64,000 nt of DNA, from the NCBI GenBank assembly GCA_040752025.1, contig JBFMFR010000023.1, forward strand, positions 35,549 through 99,548. The letters run 5' to 3'. This document shows positions 24,581 through 34,286 of the stretch, one piece after another. The translations under genes and the position numbers were made by a program. The DNA comes from JBFMFR01 sp040752025. Its GTDB lineage: Bacteria; Chloroflexota; Anaerolineae; Anaerolineales; UBA4823. Positions within the stretch are counted from its first letter, which is position 1; each line of letters begins with the position of its first letter. The notes beneath the pieces are model-generated. The model made no database searches and had not been told where the DNA came from. It saw only the letters and a list, made by a program, of their open reading frames with translations.

Positions 24581-24620
24581 AAAGAAAGGATGGTTTTTTA
24601 CAGGCCATCCTTTCTTTTTT
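24581..24620 (+). terminator. Rho-independent terminator after the kinase gene
   Basis: Stem AAAGAAAGGATGG (24581-24593) / CCATCCTTTCTTT (24605-24617) with T-rich tail through 24620. It starts 26 bases past the kinase stop. Confidence 0.85.
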
Positions 24621-24739
24621 GTGAGAATCGAGCATGTTTACCCGGGTTTTACTTGCGCGTTTGGGGTGATGATTGTAGAATCATAGAGATTGTGGAAAAA
24701 GGCGCTTTTGAAAATATTCATGAATAGGGAGTCAGGTCG

Positions 24740-26149
24740 TTGTCGGTAGAAAAACTGCTGGACCGTTCTGAAACGAGCGCTTCGCCGGCTGCGTTGGATG
24801 TACACCGCGATACGCTGGCTGAGTTCGCCCTGGCAATGATCCTGTTGGGATCGTTGGCGATCATGCGGGCGTTTTTCGTTTCCGGCTCTTCCATGTGGAC
24901 GACTCTGGTATCTGGGGGCGTGTTGCTGGGCATGGGGGTTTTCCTGCGGCGCAGGGCAGACGATCTCAACTTGCAAGTATCCTGGTACCTGATCGTGGCA
25001 ACGCTGATCGTCGCTATCTCGCTGGAGGCTTACGGGTATCCTAACAGCCCGGCGCGTTACTATTATCCGATTGCGATCCTGATCTCCAGCCTGCTGATCT
25101 CGCGCAGCGGCATCGTGGTGGTCACCCTGGTAGCGGCGGTGGCTGAACTGTCGGTGGTTTTCACGCTGGGAGCCGGCTGGCGAGATGGGAACCTGGTGGG
25201 CGGGCCGCAGGTGCTGATCCTGGTGACAGCCTTTGCTTCCTTCCTGGCCTCACGCCAACTGCGCACCGCCCTGGAGACGGCGGAGAGCTTTTCAGCGCGC
25301 ACCAGCGACATGTTGGAGCAGATCCGCACGCAGCGGGCCGAGCTGACCAAGACGGTGCGGGCGCTGGGCGAGGCCAATGCCCGCCTGGAGCGCCTGAACG
25401 TTGAACTGGACCAGGCGCGCGCCGTGGCGGAGGAGGCTGACCAGTTTAAATCTCAGTTCCTGGCGCACATGTCGCACGAACTGCGCACACCGCTTAACGC
25501 CATCCTGAACTTCACGGCATTCGTCTCGGACGGCCTGATGGGCGATGTGAACGAGGCGCAGGTGGAAACGCTGCAGAAGGTAATCGACAGCGGCAACCAC
25601 CTGTTGAGCTTGATCAACGATGTGCTGGATATCTCCAAGATTGAGGCCGGGCTGATGAACCTGTTTGTTGAGGATGTGGATCTGAACAGGGCGTTGAGTG
25701 CGGCGGTGTCGATCACCAAGGGCCTGCTCAAAGACAAGCCGGTCGAGTTGATCACGGAGATCGAAGAGGACCTGCCCCACATCCGTGGAGATAAGCGCCG
25801 GGTGCGGCAAATCTTCCTCAACCTGGCTTCTAACGCAGTCAAGTTCACGCCGGAGGGCAGTATCACGATCACGGCGCAGCGCGACGCCAGCCAGATCCAC
25901 GTATTGGTGCAGGATACGGGCATCGGCGTCGCCGAGGAAGACCAGGCGACGATCTTCGAGCCCTTCAAGCAGGCCCAGCACGACCTGCGCAACGTGATCG
26001 GCACAGGGCTGGGGCTGCCGATCAGCAAACACTTCGTTGAAGCGCATGGCGGGCGGATGTGGATGGAGAGCGAAAAAGGAGCGGGCTCGAGATTTCATGT
26101 TATACTTCCGATCGATCACCAGTTCGACCAGCTGGTTGAGGCCGGGTAA
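24740..26149 (+). CDS. Membrane sensor histidine kinase
   Basis: 469 aa, TTG start with GGGAG upstream. About five to six hydrophobic segments fill residues 25-175 with no large extracellular domain, so it probably senses a membrane-related signal. A coiled coil (about 195-235) links to HisKA with the phospho-acceptor in FLAHMSHELRTPLNAI (His near 246). The HATPase domain has the N box NLASNAVKFTPEG, the G1 box DTGIGVAE and GTGLGLPISK. Two receiver proteins follow in the same direction and are the likely partners. Confidence 0.92.
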   Translation: MSVEKLLDRSETSASPAALDVHRDTLAEFALAMILLGSLAIMRAFFVSGSSMWTTLVSGGVLLGMGVFLRRRADDLNLQVSWYLIVATLIVAISLEAYGYPNSPARYYYPIAILISSLLISRSGIVVVTLVAAVAELSVVFTLGAGWRDGNLVGGPQVLILVTAFASFLASRQLRTALETAESFSARTSDMLEQIRTQRAELTKTVRALGEANARLERLNVELDQARAVAEEADQFKSQFLAHMSHELRTPLNAILNFTAFVSDGLMGDVNEAQVETLQKVIDSGNHLLSLINDVLDISKIEAGLMNLFVEDVDLNRALSAAVSITKGLLKDKPVELITEIEEDLPHIRGDKRRVRQIFLNLASNAVKFTPEGSITITAQRDASQIHVLVQDTGIGVAEEDQATIFEPFKQAQHDLRNVIGTGLGLPISKHFVEAHGGRMWMESEKGAGSRFHVILPIDHQFDQLVEAG

Positions 26150-26173
26150 AGCTTTGCGGCAGACGACACTTTC

Positions 26174-26584
26174 ATGACAGATCAGGGCCCACTTATTTTG
26201 TTCGTTGATGACGACGCCCCCAGCCGGGAAGTGATGAAAGTGATTCTCAACCGGGTGGCGGGTTACAACCGGGTGGAGTTATTCGAAGATAGCCAGAATT
26301 TCATGGAGCGGCTGCATGCCCTGCCGGGCGCGCCGGACGTGATCTTCCTGGATATCCAGGTGCCGCCGATCGATGGTTACGAGATGTTGAAGTTGATCCG
26401 CAGCGATCCAGCTTACCAAAAGGCGAAGATTATCGCGGTGACGGCCAGTATCATGCCCAGCGACGTGGCGCTGCTGCAGCAGGCCGGTTTCGACGGGCTG
26501 ATTGGTAAACCGTTGGTGCACAAGATTTTCCCGGAGTTACTTCATAAAATTCTGGCGGGCGAGCCAATCTGGTACATTCCGTAA
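26174..26584 (+). CDS. Stand-alone response regulator receiver
   Basis: 136 aa, receiver domain only. Acidic pocket LFVDDDAPS, phospho-acceptor Asp in VIFLDIQVPP, switch Thr in IIAVTASIMP and Lys in GLIGKPL. No output domain, so it acts by protein contacts or phosphotransfer. It starts 25 bases after the histidine kinase. The C-terminal stretch ILAGEPIWYIP resembles LAGEPVWDDG of the next receiver, suggesting a tandem duplication. Confidence 0.9.
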   Translation: MTDQGPLILFVDDDAPSREVMKVILNRVAGYNRVELFEDSQNFMERLHALPGAPDVIFLDIQVPPIDGYEMLKLIRSDPAYQKAKIIAVTASIMPSDVALLQQAGFDGLIGKPLVHKIFPELLHKILAGEPIWYIP

Positions 26585-26610
26585 TCGCCGGCCAGCAAGG
26601 AGCACAAGGC

Positions 26611-27021
26611 ATGTTGTTAGATGGGAAACGCATTTTTGTAGTCGAGGATGACTCGTCGAACCTGGCAATTATCCGTACGATCCTGCTGCGTCAGGGAGCC
26701 TCAGTGCCGTTCGACGCATGGGGCAAGGGGGCGATCGAGACGATACGCCGCTCGCTGCCGATCGATGTGATCCTACTGGACCTGGCCCTGCCGCGCGGGG
26801 TGAGCGGGTACGATGTTTACGATGAAATCCGCTCAATACCCGAACTGGAGAAGGTGCCGGTGGTACTGGTGACAGCGGCCGATCCGAGCACCGAGATGAA
26901 CCGGGCGCGTGACAAGGGGATGAGCGGCTTCATTTCCAAACCGATCAAGTATGGCAGCTTTGCCCAGTCGATCGCCGCCGTGCTGGCTGGCGAGCCGGTC
27001 TGGGATGATGGCAGCATGTAG
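26611..27021 (+). CDS. Second stand-alone response regulator receiver
   Basis: 136 aa. FVVEDDSSN acidic pocket, VILLDLALPRGVSGYDV around the acceptor Asp, VVLVTAADP with the conserved Thr and FISKPIKYG with the Lys. AAGGAG precedes the ATG by nine bases. Same length and same C-terminal LAGEP motif as the preceding receiver; the pair with one kinase suggests a branched or phosphate-sink arrangement. Output unknown. Confidence 0.9.
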   Translation: MLLDGKRIFVVEDDSSNLAIIRTILLRQGASVPFDAWGKGAIETIRRSLPIDVILLDLALPRGVSGYDVYDEIRSIPELEKVPVVLVTAADPSTEMNRARDKGMSGFISKPIKYGSFAQSIAAVLAGEPVWDDGSM

Positions 27022-27048
27022 CTTCTTCATAGCATAACATTGGCGATT

Positions 27049-27075
27049 ACGAGACGGCCCAACGGGCCGTCTCGT
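27049..27075. terminator. Bidirectional terminator-like hairpin
   Basis: ACGAGACGGCCC (27049-27060), loop AAC, GGGCCGTCTCGT (27064-27075). It lies between converging genes ending at 27021 (+) and 27080 (-), so it can serve both. There is no long T-run. Confidence 0.7.
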
Positions 27076-27079
27076 TGCG

Positions 27080-27475
27080 TTAACCACCCACCAGGGGCAG
27101 CAGCTTGAAGAAGGAAACCTGGGTGTTCTCTTCCACTTCGATGATTTCGTCCAGGCTTTCTACCTGGCGATCGTCGACCAGGACAAAGAAGGCGTTGTCT
27201 TCGAAGGCCTGCAAAGCCAGCTCGGCCTGCTTGCGCCAATCGATCTGGCGGCGCTGGCGCAGGCGGTAGCCATTCAAGGTGGCTTCTGTCTCATCAGGCT
27301 GCACCAGGCCGTTGAAGTATTCCGGGGTGGACAGGTTGTACAGGCTGACTTCCTGGTGCACGCGCTGGCGGATCAGCTCGCGCAAAGTCAGGCGCTGGCT
27401 GGCGACGGTGAAGTTGAGTTTGTTCGAGACCTGTCCGGTGGTCAGTTCATCACGTGCAGTCAGTGAGATAGGCAT
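27080..27475 (-). CDS. Hypothetical protein downstream of the DUF4132 remnant
   Basis: 131 aa. Begins MPISLTARDELTTGQVSNKL, continues with a helical RLTLRELIRQRVHQEVSLYN segment and ends in a beta-like VEENTQVSFFKLLPLVGG. The end resembles ubiquitin-like/beta-grasp C-termini (VSFFKLLPLVGG), a loose similarity only. It is intact with GGAGG near the ATG and probably formed an operon with the decayed gene upstream. Function unknown. Confidence 0.55.
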   Translation of the reverse strand: MPISLTARDELTTGQVSNKLNFTVASQRLTLRELIRQRVHQEVSLYNLSTPEYFNGLVQPDETEATLNGYRLRQRRQIDWRKQAELALQAFEDNAFFVLVDDRQVESLDEIIEVEENTQVSFFKLLPLVGG

Positions 27476-27523
27476 GGGAGGCTCCTCCAGTGAATTGGTA
27501 CACGATTGGTCATGCGTCTCGGA

Positions 27524-29592
27524 TCAGCGCCTGATCTGGAGCAGGATGGTGGGGTCTTTGATCTTGTGGTCTTCAGCCAGCAGGAAGGCTTTGCTCAAGA
27601 TCAACGCCAGGGTGGGATCACCCTCGAAGGGCAGAAAAATGTTCCCGGTCGCTCGATTGCTGGATGGGGCGGGCACGATGCACAGGGATTGGTCATTTGG
27701 CTCCATGAGGATATTACCGCTGCCCAGGTGGATTTTGTAGGTATGGAGCTGGCCGGTGACCACCAGGAAGCGCCCGGCGACCTGGCAGCGTTGAGCGATT
27801 TTCAGGCGCGGCAGCAGGCGTTCCAGGACTTCTTTACGGGTTTGGGCCGTGGCGGACAGCTCACCGAAGGCGTAAGACTGCCAGTAAGTGCCATAGCCCG
27901 GGATCAGGCCGCGCTCCTGCCAGTTGGGATCGTTGCCCACGCTGCACACGCCAACGAACAGATCAACGTCGCGCAGTCCTTCTGAGAAGCACAAAGGCGG
28001 GACTTCATCCAGGGGCAGTGGCTCGCCGTCCCCGTGGCAGAAGCGCACCTGGTCGGTTGTCACGTAAAGGCAGATGCCGTTCGGGGAGAGATGTTCGGGG
28101 ATGCCGTTGACCCAAAACTCGACCTTCAGGCCAGCCTGCGAAAGAAGCAGAACGGGGGTGTTGAAGGAATCCCATCCGCCTTGCAGGCTGTAATGCCAGC
28201 CGCGCTGCTGGCACAGGGCTGAGAACTGATGCTGGCGCAGAATGTGGGCGGCGAAGCGGTTTGAGTAGGTGCGGGTAAGGCGCTCGGCCTCGGTGAGCAG
28301 GTAGATCTCACGGTGGGCCTGTTAAAAGGCTGATGATCTGGATGATGGCGGTGTAGTCATCGAACTGGCGGGTCAGGCAGCCCTGCGCATCCAGGCCGTA
28401 ATCGGGCACGGAGAGTTCTTCGAGATCGGCGACGGTCAACCCCTGGCTTTGGGCGGCGCTGTGCAGCGCTTTTTCTACCAGATTACGGGGGCAGCATAGC
28501 GAAGCTTGTGCTGCAAGCGGCTGAGTTCACTGACAGCAGTCTGCCCAGGCATGGCGCTCAGGGCATAGATGCAGGCGTTGCCAGCTTTTTGCGCCCGGGC
28601 GCCGACCTCTGGGATCTTCTGGAAGCAGGCCAGGGCGGCGTCGCCCAGGGTGTGAGCCAAATCCGGGTTCTCGACCAGGCTGGCGATCCACACCAGGCCT
28701 TTCAACAGGCTGGCGGACGAGTCGGGCATGGGCCGGGCGGCGCGCTTTGGCAGCGGCGCGAGCCAAGTGCACAAGGCCTGGGCAAAATCCTGCGGGCTGA
28801 TGGGTGGTTGAAGCAGTTCCCTGGCGTTCTTTAGCCAGCGGGCCGACGGCTGCCGGCTGTTGGCGGTCAGGGCGTGCTGGAAAAGGCGCTGCCAGTGGGA
28901 GCGCGGGCCGGGGGGCATCTGGCTCCAGGCGTGCAGCAGGGCATCCGACCAGGGCTCGCCCGGCGCGACCAGTTCCGGGGACTCTGTGAGCAAGGCGCTC
29001 AGGCGGCGGATGACCTGGCGCTCCTCGGCGTAGTTTTCGTTCAGAGCAGAGACCAGGCCCTCTATGGCTGGCCTCAGTTCGGGCGACAGGTCTTGTTCTT
29101 TGACCAACCCTTCTACCTGGCGCACCAGGGAGCCGAGCGGGAAGGTGTGTTGCCAGGGGATGGTGCGCGGCCAAACGGTCGGCGGAATTTGGAGCAAAGC
29201 GGAGATCAGGTTGGACATTTCAGCGCTGGTGAAGGGCAGGCGCCGGCGCAGCAACTGCACGGCCAGCGCTTTGAGGGCGCCGGTCATGCGCCACCAGCGA
29301 TGGAAGGGATCGTGCTGCCGGCGGGCCAGGTTCTCTGGGGATGGCAGGTGATAGCGACGCTGCGCTGCGCCAGGGCCAGCAGCAGGCGCATCTGTCCCGT
29401 TGGAGGCACCTGCAGGATCGCCTGCCAGGATGCCAGGACGCGGTAGTCCGGCGACTCCCAGCCGTGAGTCGAGGCCAGGACTTCGTCCAGGAAGCGGCTG
29501 ATGAGCAGGTGTTCTTCGCGCAGGAGGGAGCCGTCTGGGCTGGTGAAATCATCGGGGCCGACCGGACCGAAAAGCGCTTCGAGAAAGTTCAT
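27524..29592 (-). pseudogene. DUF4132/MolR-like gene, frameshifted and internally deleted
   Basis: Three pieces of one protein are readable. The N-terminal part starts at 29592 (MNFLEALFGPVGPDDFTS) and runs to about 29345; then a frame change leads into RYHLPSPENLARRQH and continues to 28484. There one base seems missing in a run of five G (plus strand), after which NLVEKALHSAAQSQGL and LEELSVPDYGLDAQG continue in another frame to a stop near 28319. A C-terminal block then starts abruptly with HREIYLLTEAERLTRTYSNR and runs to 27524, including GSGNILMEPNDQSLCIVP. In intact DUF4132 proteins, several hundred residues separate the last two blocks. The identity is from memory of the family. Confidence 0.75.
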
Positions 29593-29672
29593 GGGCTCTA
29601 CCTGTAAAGAAACGGCGGATTGGATTGAGATATTTAGCACAAATGTTCTTTGTCGGAAATAATACCTGGGAA

Positions 29673-29701
29673 TTGACATTCGCCTTTGATTTGGTTATGC
29701 T
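29673..29701 (+). promoter_or_regulatory. Sigma-70-like promoter of the STAND-WD40 gene
   Basis: TTGACA at 29673-29678 and TATGCT at 29696-29701 with a 17-bp spacer. The start codon is at 29726 with GTGGAGGCG between, giving a leader of about 20 bases. Confidence 0.65.
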
Positions 29702-29725
29702 TAACGTGGAGGCGTCAGGCGGCAT

Positions 29726-32700
29726 ATGGGAAATGAAGGCGATGGCAGCGAGGTAAAGTTTGTCCAGGGGGCTGTGAACACGCAGGGCGGCGATTTCATT
29801 GGTAGAGATAAGATTACGGTTACTGCTGATGTGGCAACCGATGTATCTGGTTTACCCAACCCTTACCTCGGCCTGCGCAGCTTCACTTATGAGGACCGGC
29901 TGGCATATGCCGGGCGGGAGGCGTATGTGCGCCAGGCGGTGGAAATATTGACCGCTCCAGAATCGCCTCAAGGTTTACTTTTCATCACTGGCGCCAGCGG
30001 CTGCGGCAAATCTTCCTTTGCCCAGGCTGGTTTAATGCCAGCTCTGGAGGCGCATTATCAGGCACGCCAGCGCCAGGTTTGCAGGGCGGTCTTTCACCCT
30101 TCGCTCCAGCCCATGGCGCGCCTGAAAGATGCCTGTTTGCAATTAGGCTTAGCTGCTATTGATCAGGAAACACTGAAAGATGCGGGCGCGTTCTGGCTCT
30201 GGATGGATGAACATATCCCGACAGGGGTTATTAACCTGCTCGTGATCGACCAGTTCGAGGAATGTTTTACCCAGTCTGCTATCGATGGGCGTGAACAATT
30301 ATTTGCTTTGTTAGCTGGTTTCTCCGCCCGCATGGCCACGCGGATGCATATGGTCGCAACACTGCGCTCGGATTATCTCAACGAGTTGTTCCAGGTGAAG
30401 CCCTTATGGGAAATCGCCAAACGTGGCATCGAATTGCGGGCGATGACGAATGATGAACTGAAGGCTGCCATCCAACGCCCGCTGCAAGCAGTCTGCCAGG
30501 TGGATGAGCGCTACCGGTTGAAGTGGTTCGAGCCAGCCCTGCTGGAGCGGTTGGCCGGGGAAACTGCCCAGGATGCCACTTACCTGCCTCTGTTGCAAGT
30601 AACGCTGCTGGGATTGTGGAATGGCGGCAGGTTGCGCCTTGGTAGTTTTCGGAATCTGGCTGAAGCGATACGGCAGAGGGCAGAAACCGTCTACGCATAC
30701 GAGGATTACGATGTGCCTTTCCCGGGAAGGCCGCGCCCGGAAACCGACCGGGCCACAGTCCTGGCTATCCTGCTTGATCTGGTGAATGTTTCGCCAGATG
30801 ACGATCCGCGCCGTGACGTTCGTCGCAGGCGGACTAAGCAGGAGGTAGAGGCCGACTCAGCGCAGCGCTCACGCCTGGTGAATGATTTGATTGCAGCGCG
30901 CTTGCTCAGCGCGGGTGTAGAGACTTTCGATAACGACTCAATCGAAACATTGGATATCGTTCACGAGATGCTGATAAATAATTGGGAGCGACTGCGCCAG
31001 GCAGTTGCAGAGCGGCGCCAGGTTTTACAACAACGGGCGCTCTTCGAACAGAGCCTGGCAGAGTGGAAAGCCAAGGGTAGCGGTAGTGAGTATTTGCTGG
31101 CGGGTGTCCGCCTGGCGGAAGCTCGGCAGTTAGCCCAGGCCGGGGATATTGCTTTGCGACCCTCTGAAGCGCGCCAGTACCTGGAAGCCAGCCTGGCCCA
31201 GGCAGAGGCAACGCAGCAGCGCCAATTGGAGCAGGCACGTGCACTGGCTCGTACGCAGCGCCAGCGTACCTCATTGTTTGCCATCGGCCTGGCAGCCGTG
31301 TTAGTGTTGATGAGCTTTGTAGTCTTATTGTACCGGCAATCTGAGCAACGATTGGGCGACGCGCAGGTTGCGAATACGCAGTCAGCCGCGCATGCAGCCA
31401 CGGCCCAGGCGGCTGGTCTGGAAGCGCTGGCGCAGGCGAATGTAGCTCGCGCGGGGGAACTTGCTTCGCATGCGCTGGCGCACGTGGGTGACCAGCCCGA
31501 TTTGGCTTACTTACTCAGCGTAGCGGGGTATCAATTGGATGTCAATTACCTAACAAAAAATAGTTTGCTGACTGTGCTGTCATCTTTCCCACATTTACGT
31601 GTTTTCTTGAACGGGGATGGCCAGAGCGCAAACAGTGTGGCTTTCAGCCCGGATGGCCGCTATCTGGTTTCGGGTTATGACAATGGCAAAGTTATCCTAT
31701 GGGATATGGCCAGCCAGCAGATCACCGGCCGGACCCTAGGTGAGCATTCGAATTGGGTTTCTTGCGTTGCCTTCAGCCCAGATGGTGGAATGGCGGCCTC
31801 TGGCAGCGGTGATGGTACGATCTTCCTGTGGGATACGGCTACATACCAGCCAGTAAGCCAACCTCTGGCTGGACACGTTGGGGGAGTGACCGGCGTGGCT
31901 TTTAGCCCAGATGGGCAGACGCTGGCCAGCGGCGGCAGCGATAAAACGATCATCTTGTGGGATGTGGCCACGCTGAAGCCCGTCGATCAATTCCTGACCG
32001 GGCACTCCGGTAGTGTGAAAAACTTGACTTTCAGCCCGGATGGAAATATCCTGGCTTCTGGCAGCGGGAGTTGGATCTACTTGTGGGATGTGGCTAAACA
32101 ACAGCCGATTGGCCAGCCTCTGGCTGGTTATGAAAGCGTTGCTTTCAGTCCGGATGGACAGACTCTGGCTTATGGTGCAAATGATGGTACTATCATTCTG
32201 TGGAATATAACCAGGCAGGAGCCCTTCGGCCATCCTCTGGCCGGGCATACAGGTGTTGTAACCAGCCTGGACTTCAGCTCTGATGGACAGTACCTGGCGT
32301 CCGGCGGTTGGGATAGGAGCATCATCTTATGGGCCGTCAATACGCAGCAACGCCTTGGACTGCCCATGATGGCGCACACCGATGTTATTTCTAGCGTAGC
32401 ATTCAGTCCCGATGACCAAACCCTGGTTTCTGCCAGTTGGGATGGCAAGGTTATCGTGTGGGGAGGGGATGCTTTGTGGCCCGTTGGCCAAACCCTGATT
32501 GAAGAGCCTAATTACTTCACCAGCCTGGCTTTCAGCCCGGATAGCCGCGAACTGGCAGTCGGCGGTGGAGATCAAACCATCCAGATCTGGGATTTGACCC
32601 GGCAGCAATTGATCGGCCAGCCCTTGAGCGGGCACACAGGCATGGTAAACAGCGTGGCTTTCGACCCGGATGGCCATATCCTGGCCTCTGGTAGTGAGGA

Positions 32701-33490
32701 CCAGATGATTATGCTCTGGGAAGTGACCACGCAGAAACTGATTGGCCATTCCCTGGCCGGGCATACGGGTGCGATATACAGCGTGGCCTTCAGCCCGGAC
32801 GGTAAAATCCTGGCTTCTGGCAGTGAGGACCAAACGATTATGCTCTGGGAAGTGACCACACAGAAACCGATTGGCCATCCCCTGACCGGGCATACGGGTG
32901 CGGTTAACAGTGTGGCTTTCAGCCCAAACCAGGATATTCTGGTTTCTGCCAGTGATGATGGCAACATTATTCTGTGGAACGTAGCCGAACAACGCGCCAT
33001 CGGCCAGCCTCTGCAGGGCCATAACTATGAGGTGCTCAGCCTGGCTTTCAGCCCGGATGGTAAAACCCTGGCTTCTGGTAGTGTAGACAACACAATCATC
33101 CTATGGGATGTAGCCACATGGAAGCCCATCGGTCAGCCTCTGCTTGGCTATGCAAACGCTGTAACTGGCCTAGCCTACAGCCGAGATGACCAATACCTGG
33201 CATCTGCTCACTGGGTTCAAGCAGTTGTATTGTGGGATGCAATAGTAAAACAGCCGATTGGTTTACCCATGAAGGGCCATTCCTTGAGTGTATCCAATGT
33301 GGCTTTGAGTCCTGATAACCGCATAATGGCCTCTGCAGGCGAGGATGGCAGGGTTGTCTTATGGAACATCGACTCATCTGCCTGGCTGCAATATGCCTGC
33401 CAGATCGCCGGACGCAATTTTAACTCAGCCGAATGGAACGTTTACTTCCCCGGCGAGGAAGAACGTAAGGTGTGCCCTCAATGGCCTTGA
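29726..33490 (+). CDS. STAND NTPase with 14 WD40 repeats (nSTAND1 type)
   Basis: 1254 aa. A short N-terminal piece carries FVQGAVNTQGGDFIGRDKI, a segment common before such NTPases. The NTPase (about 45-460) has Walker A GASGCGKSS (near 89) and Walker B LLVIDQFEE (near 171). Helical and coiled-coil regions follow, with one hydrophobic helix (about 517-537). From about residue 630, I count 14 WD40 blades with F-S-P-D-G and LWD/LWE/LWN ends, enough for two seven-blade propellers. STAND proteins typically switch on by oligomerising after ligand binding; some defend against phages. No classical effector domain is recognised at the N-terminus. Blades 9 and 10 are nearly identical. Confidence 0.88.
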   Translation: MGNEGDGSEVKFVQGAVNTQGGDFIGRDKITVTADVATDVSGLPNPYLGLRSFTYEDRLAYAGREAYVRQAVEILTAPESPQGLLFITGASGCGKSSFAQAGLMPALEAHYQARQRQVCRAVFHPSLQPMARLKDACLQLGLAAIDQETLKDAGAFWLWMDEHIPTGVINLLVIDQFEECFTQSAIDGREQLFALLAGFSARMATRMHMVATLRSDYLNELFQVKPLWEIAKRGIELRAMTNDELKAAIQRPLQAVCQVDERYRLKWFEPALLERLAGETAQDATYLPLLQVTLLGLWNGGRLRLGSFRNLAEAIRQRAETVYAYEDYDVPFPGRPRPETDRATVLAILLDLVNVSPDDDPRRDVRRRRTKQEVEADSAQRSRLVNDLIAARLLSAGVETFDNDSIETLDIVHEMLINNWERLRQAVAERRQVLQQRALFEQSLAEWKAKGSGSEYLLAGVRLAEARQLAQAGDIALRPSEARQYLEASLAQAEATQQRQLEQARALARTQRQRTSLFAIGLAAVLVLMSFVVLLYRQSEQRLGDAQVANTQSAAHAATAQAAGLEALAQANVARAGELASHALAHVGDQPDLAYLLSVAGYQLDVNYLTKNSLLTVLSSFPHLRVFLNGDGQSANSVAFSPDGRYLVSGYDNGKVILWDMASQQITGRTLGEHSNWVSCVAFSPDGGMAASGSGDGTIFLWDTATYQPVSQPLAGHVGGVTGVAFSPDGQTLASGGSDKTIILWDVATLKPVDQFLTGHSGSVKNLTFSPDGNILASGSGSWIYLWDVAKQQPIGQPLAGYESVAFSPDGQTLAYGANDGTIILWNITRQEPFGHPLAGHTGVVTSLDFSSDGQYLASGGWDRSIILWAVNTQQRLGLPMMAHTDVISSVAFSPDDQTLVSASWDGKVIVWGGDALWPVGQTLIEEPNYFTSLAFSPDSRELAVGGGDQTIQIWDLTRQQLIGQPLSGHTGMVNSVAFDPDGHILASGSEDQMIMLWEVTTQKLIGHSLAGHTGAIYSVAFSPDGKILASGSEDQTIMLWEVTTQKPIGHPLTGHTGAVNSVAFSPNQDILVSASDDGNIILWNVAEQRAIGQPLQGHNYEVLSLAFSPDGKTLASGSVDNTIILWDVATWKPIGQPLLGYANAVTGLAYSRDDQYLASAHWVQAVVLWDAIVKQPIGLPMKGHSLSVSNVALSPDNRIMASAGEDGRVVLWNIDSSAWLQYACQIAGRNFNSAEWNVYFPGEEERKVCPQWP

Positions 33491-33591
33491 GCAGCGGATA
33501 TTTAGAAGCAGTTGGATGGGATCGAAGGGTTTATAATTGTGGGCGAATTGCAGGCGAGTGGGGCACTTTTTGATGATGTGGATGGTGTGTA

Positions 33592-34272
33592 ATGTCTGAA
33601 GCGAACGAACGAATTAAACAAATTGCTGAATTTGCCAGGGAGCACCTGGAGCAAGCCGGGCGGGACCTGCCTGCCTCCTGGAACACGCCAGCTTACCGCT
33701 GGCAGCACACGCTGCGCGTGGCGCATTACGGTAAGCTGCTGGCAGAGGTTGAAAGGGCCAACGTCGAATGGGTGGTGGCGGCTTGCCTGCTGCACGATGT
33801 GGCGCATTTCGAGGCGGAGGAGGATTATAGCGGGCACGGGCGCCTGGGGGCGCAGATCAGCCGGCCATTTTTGCAGTCCCTGGGATATGGAAGCGAAGCG
33901 GTGAATGCCATCTGCTACGCGATCGCAGTGCATGTAGATGGGGACGCCGGTTTCGAGCACGAGGAGACGTTGGAGGCCAAGGTGGTCAGCGACGCCGATA
34001 ACATCGACCGGTTTGGGGCGTTTCGCATCTTGCAGAATTGTGTTTACGAACTGCAGGCGGGAATGGGGGATATGGATCAACTGGCCGATGCGTTGGGATC
34101 GCGATTGCAAAAGCTGCACCAGCTACGGCAAGGCGCGATGTTGGAGACGCCCGAGGGGGAAAGGCTGTTCGTCCAGCAGATAGAGCACCAGATCGCGTTC
34201 TTCCAGGCGCTGGCGGGGGAGGCCGAGATCACCCGGCTGCCGGAACTGCCTCAGAGGGCTGGCCTGGTTTGA
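33592..34272 (+). CDS. HD-domain phosphohydrolase
   Basis: 226 aa metal-dependent phosphohydrolase. Metal ligands: His in YRWQHTLRVAHYG, the HD pair in AACLLHDVAHFE, and Asp in VVSDADNIDRFGAFRI. The substrate (nucleotide, dinucleotide or other) cannot be read from the sequence. The ORF lacks a strong ribosome site. It is followed closely by the FGE-like gene, with which it may be transcribed. Confidence 0.85.
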   Translation: MSEANERIKQIAEFAREHLEQAGRDLPASWNTPAYRWQHTLRVAHYGKLLAEVERANVEWVVAACLLHDVAHFEAEEDYSGHGRLGAQISRPFLQSLGYGSEAVNAICYAIAVHVDGDAGFEHEETLEAKVVSDADNIDRFGAFRILQNCVYELQAGMGDMDQLADALGSRLQKLHQLRQGAMLETPEGERLFVQQIEHQIAFFQALAGEAEITRLPELPQRAGLV

Positions 34273-34286
34273 ATGGAAAAGCAAGG

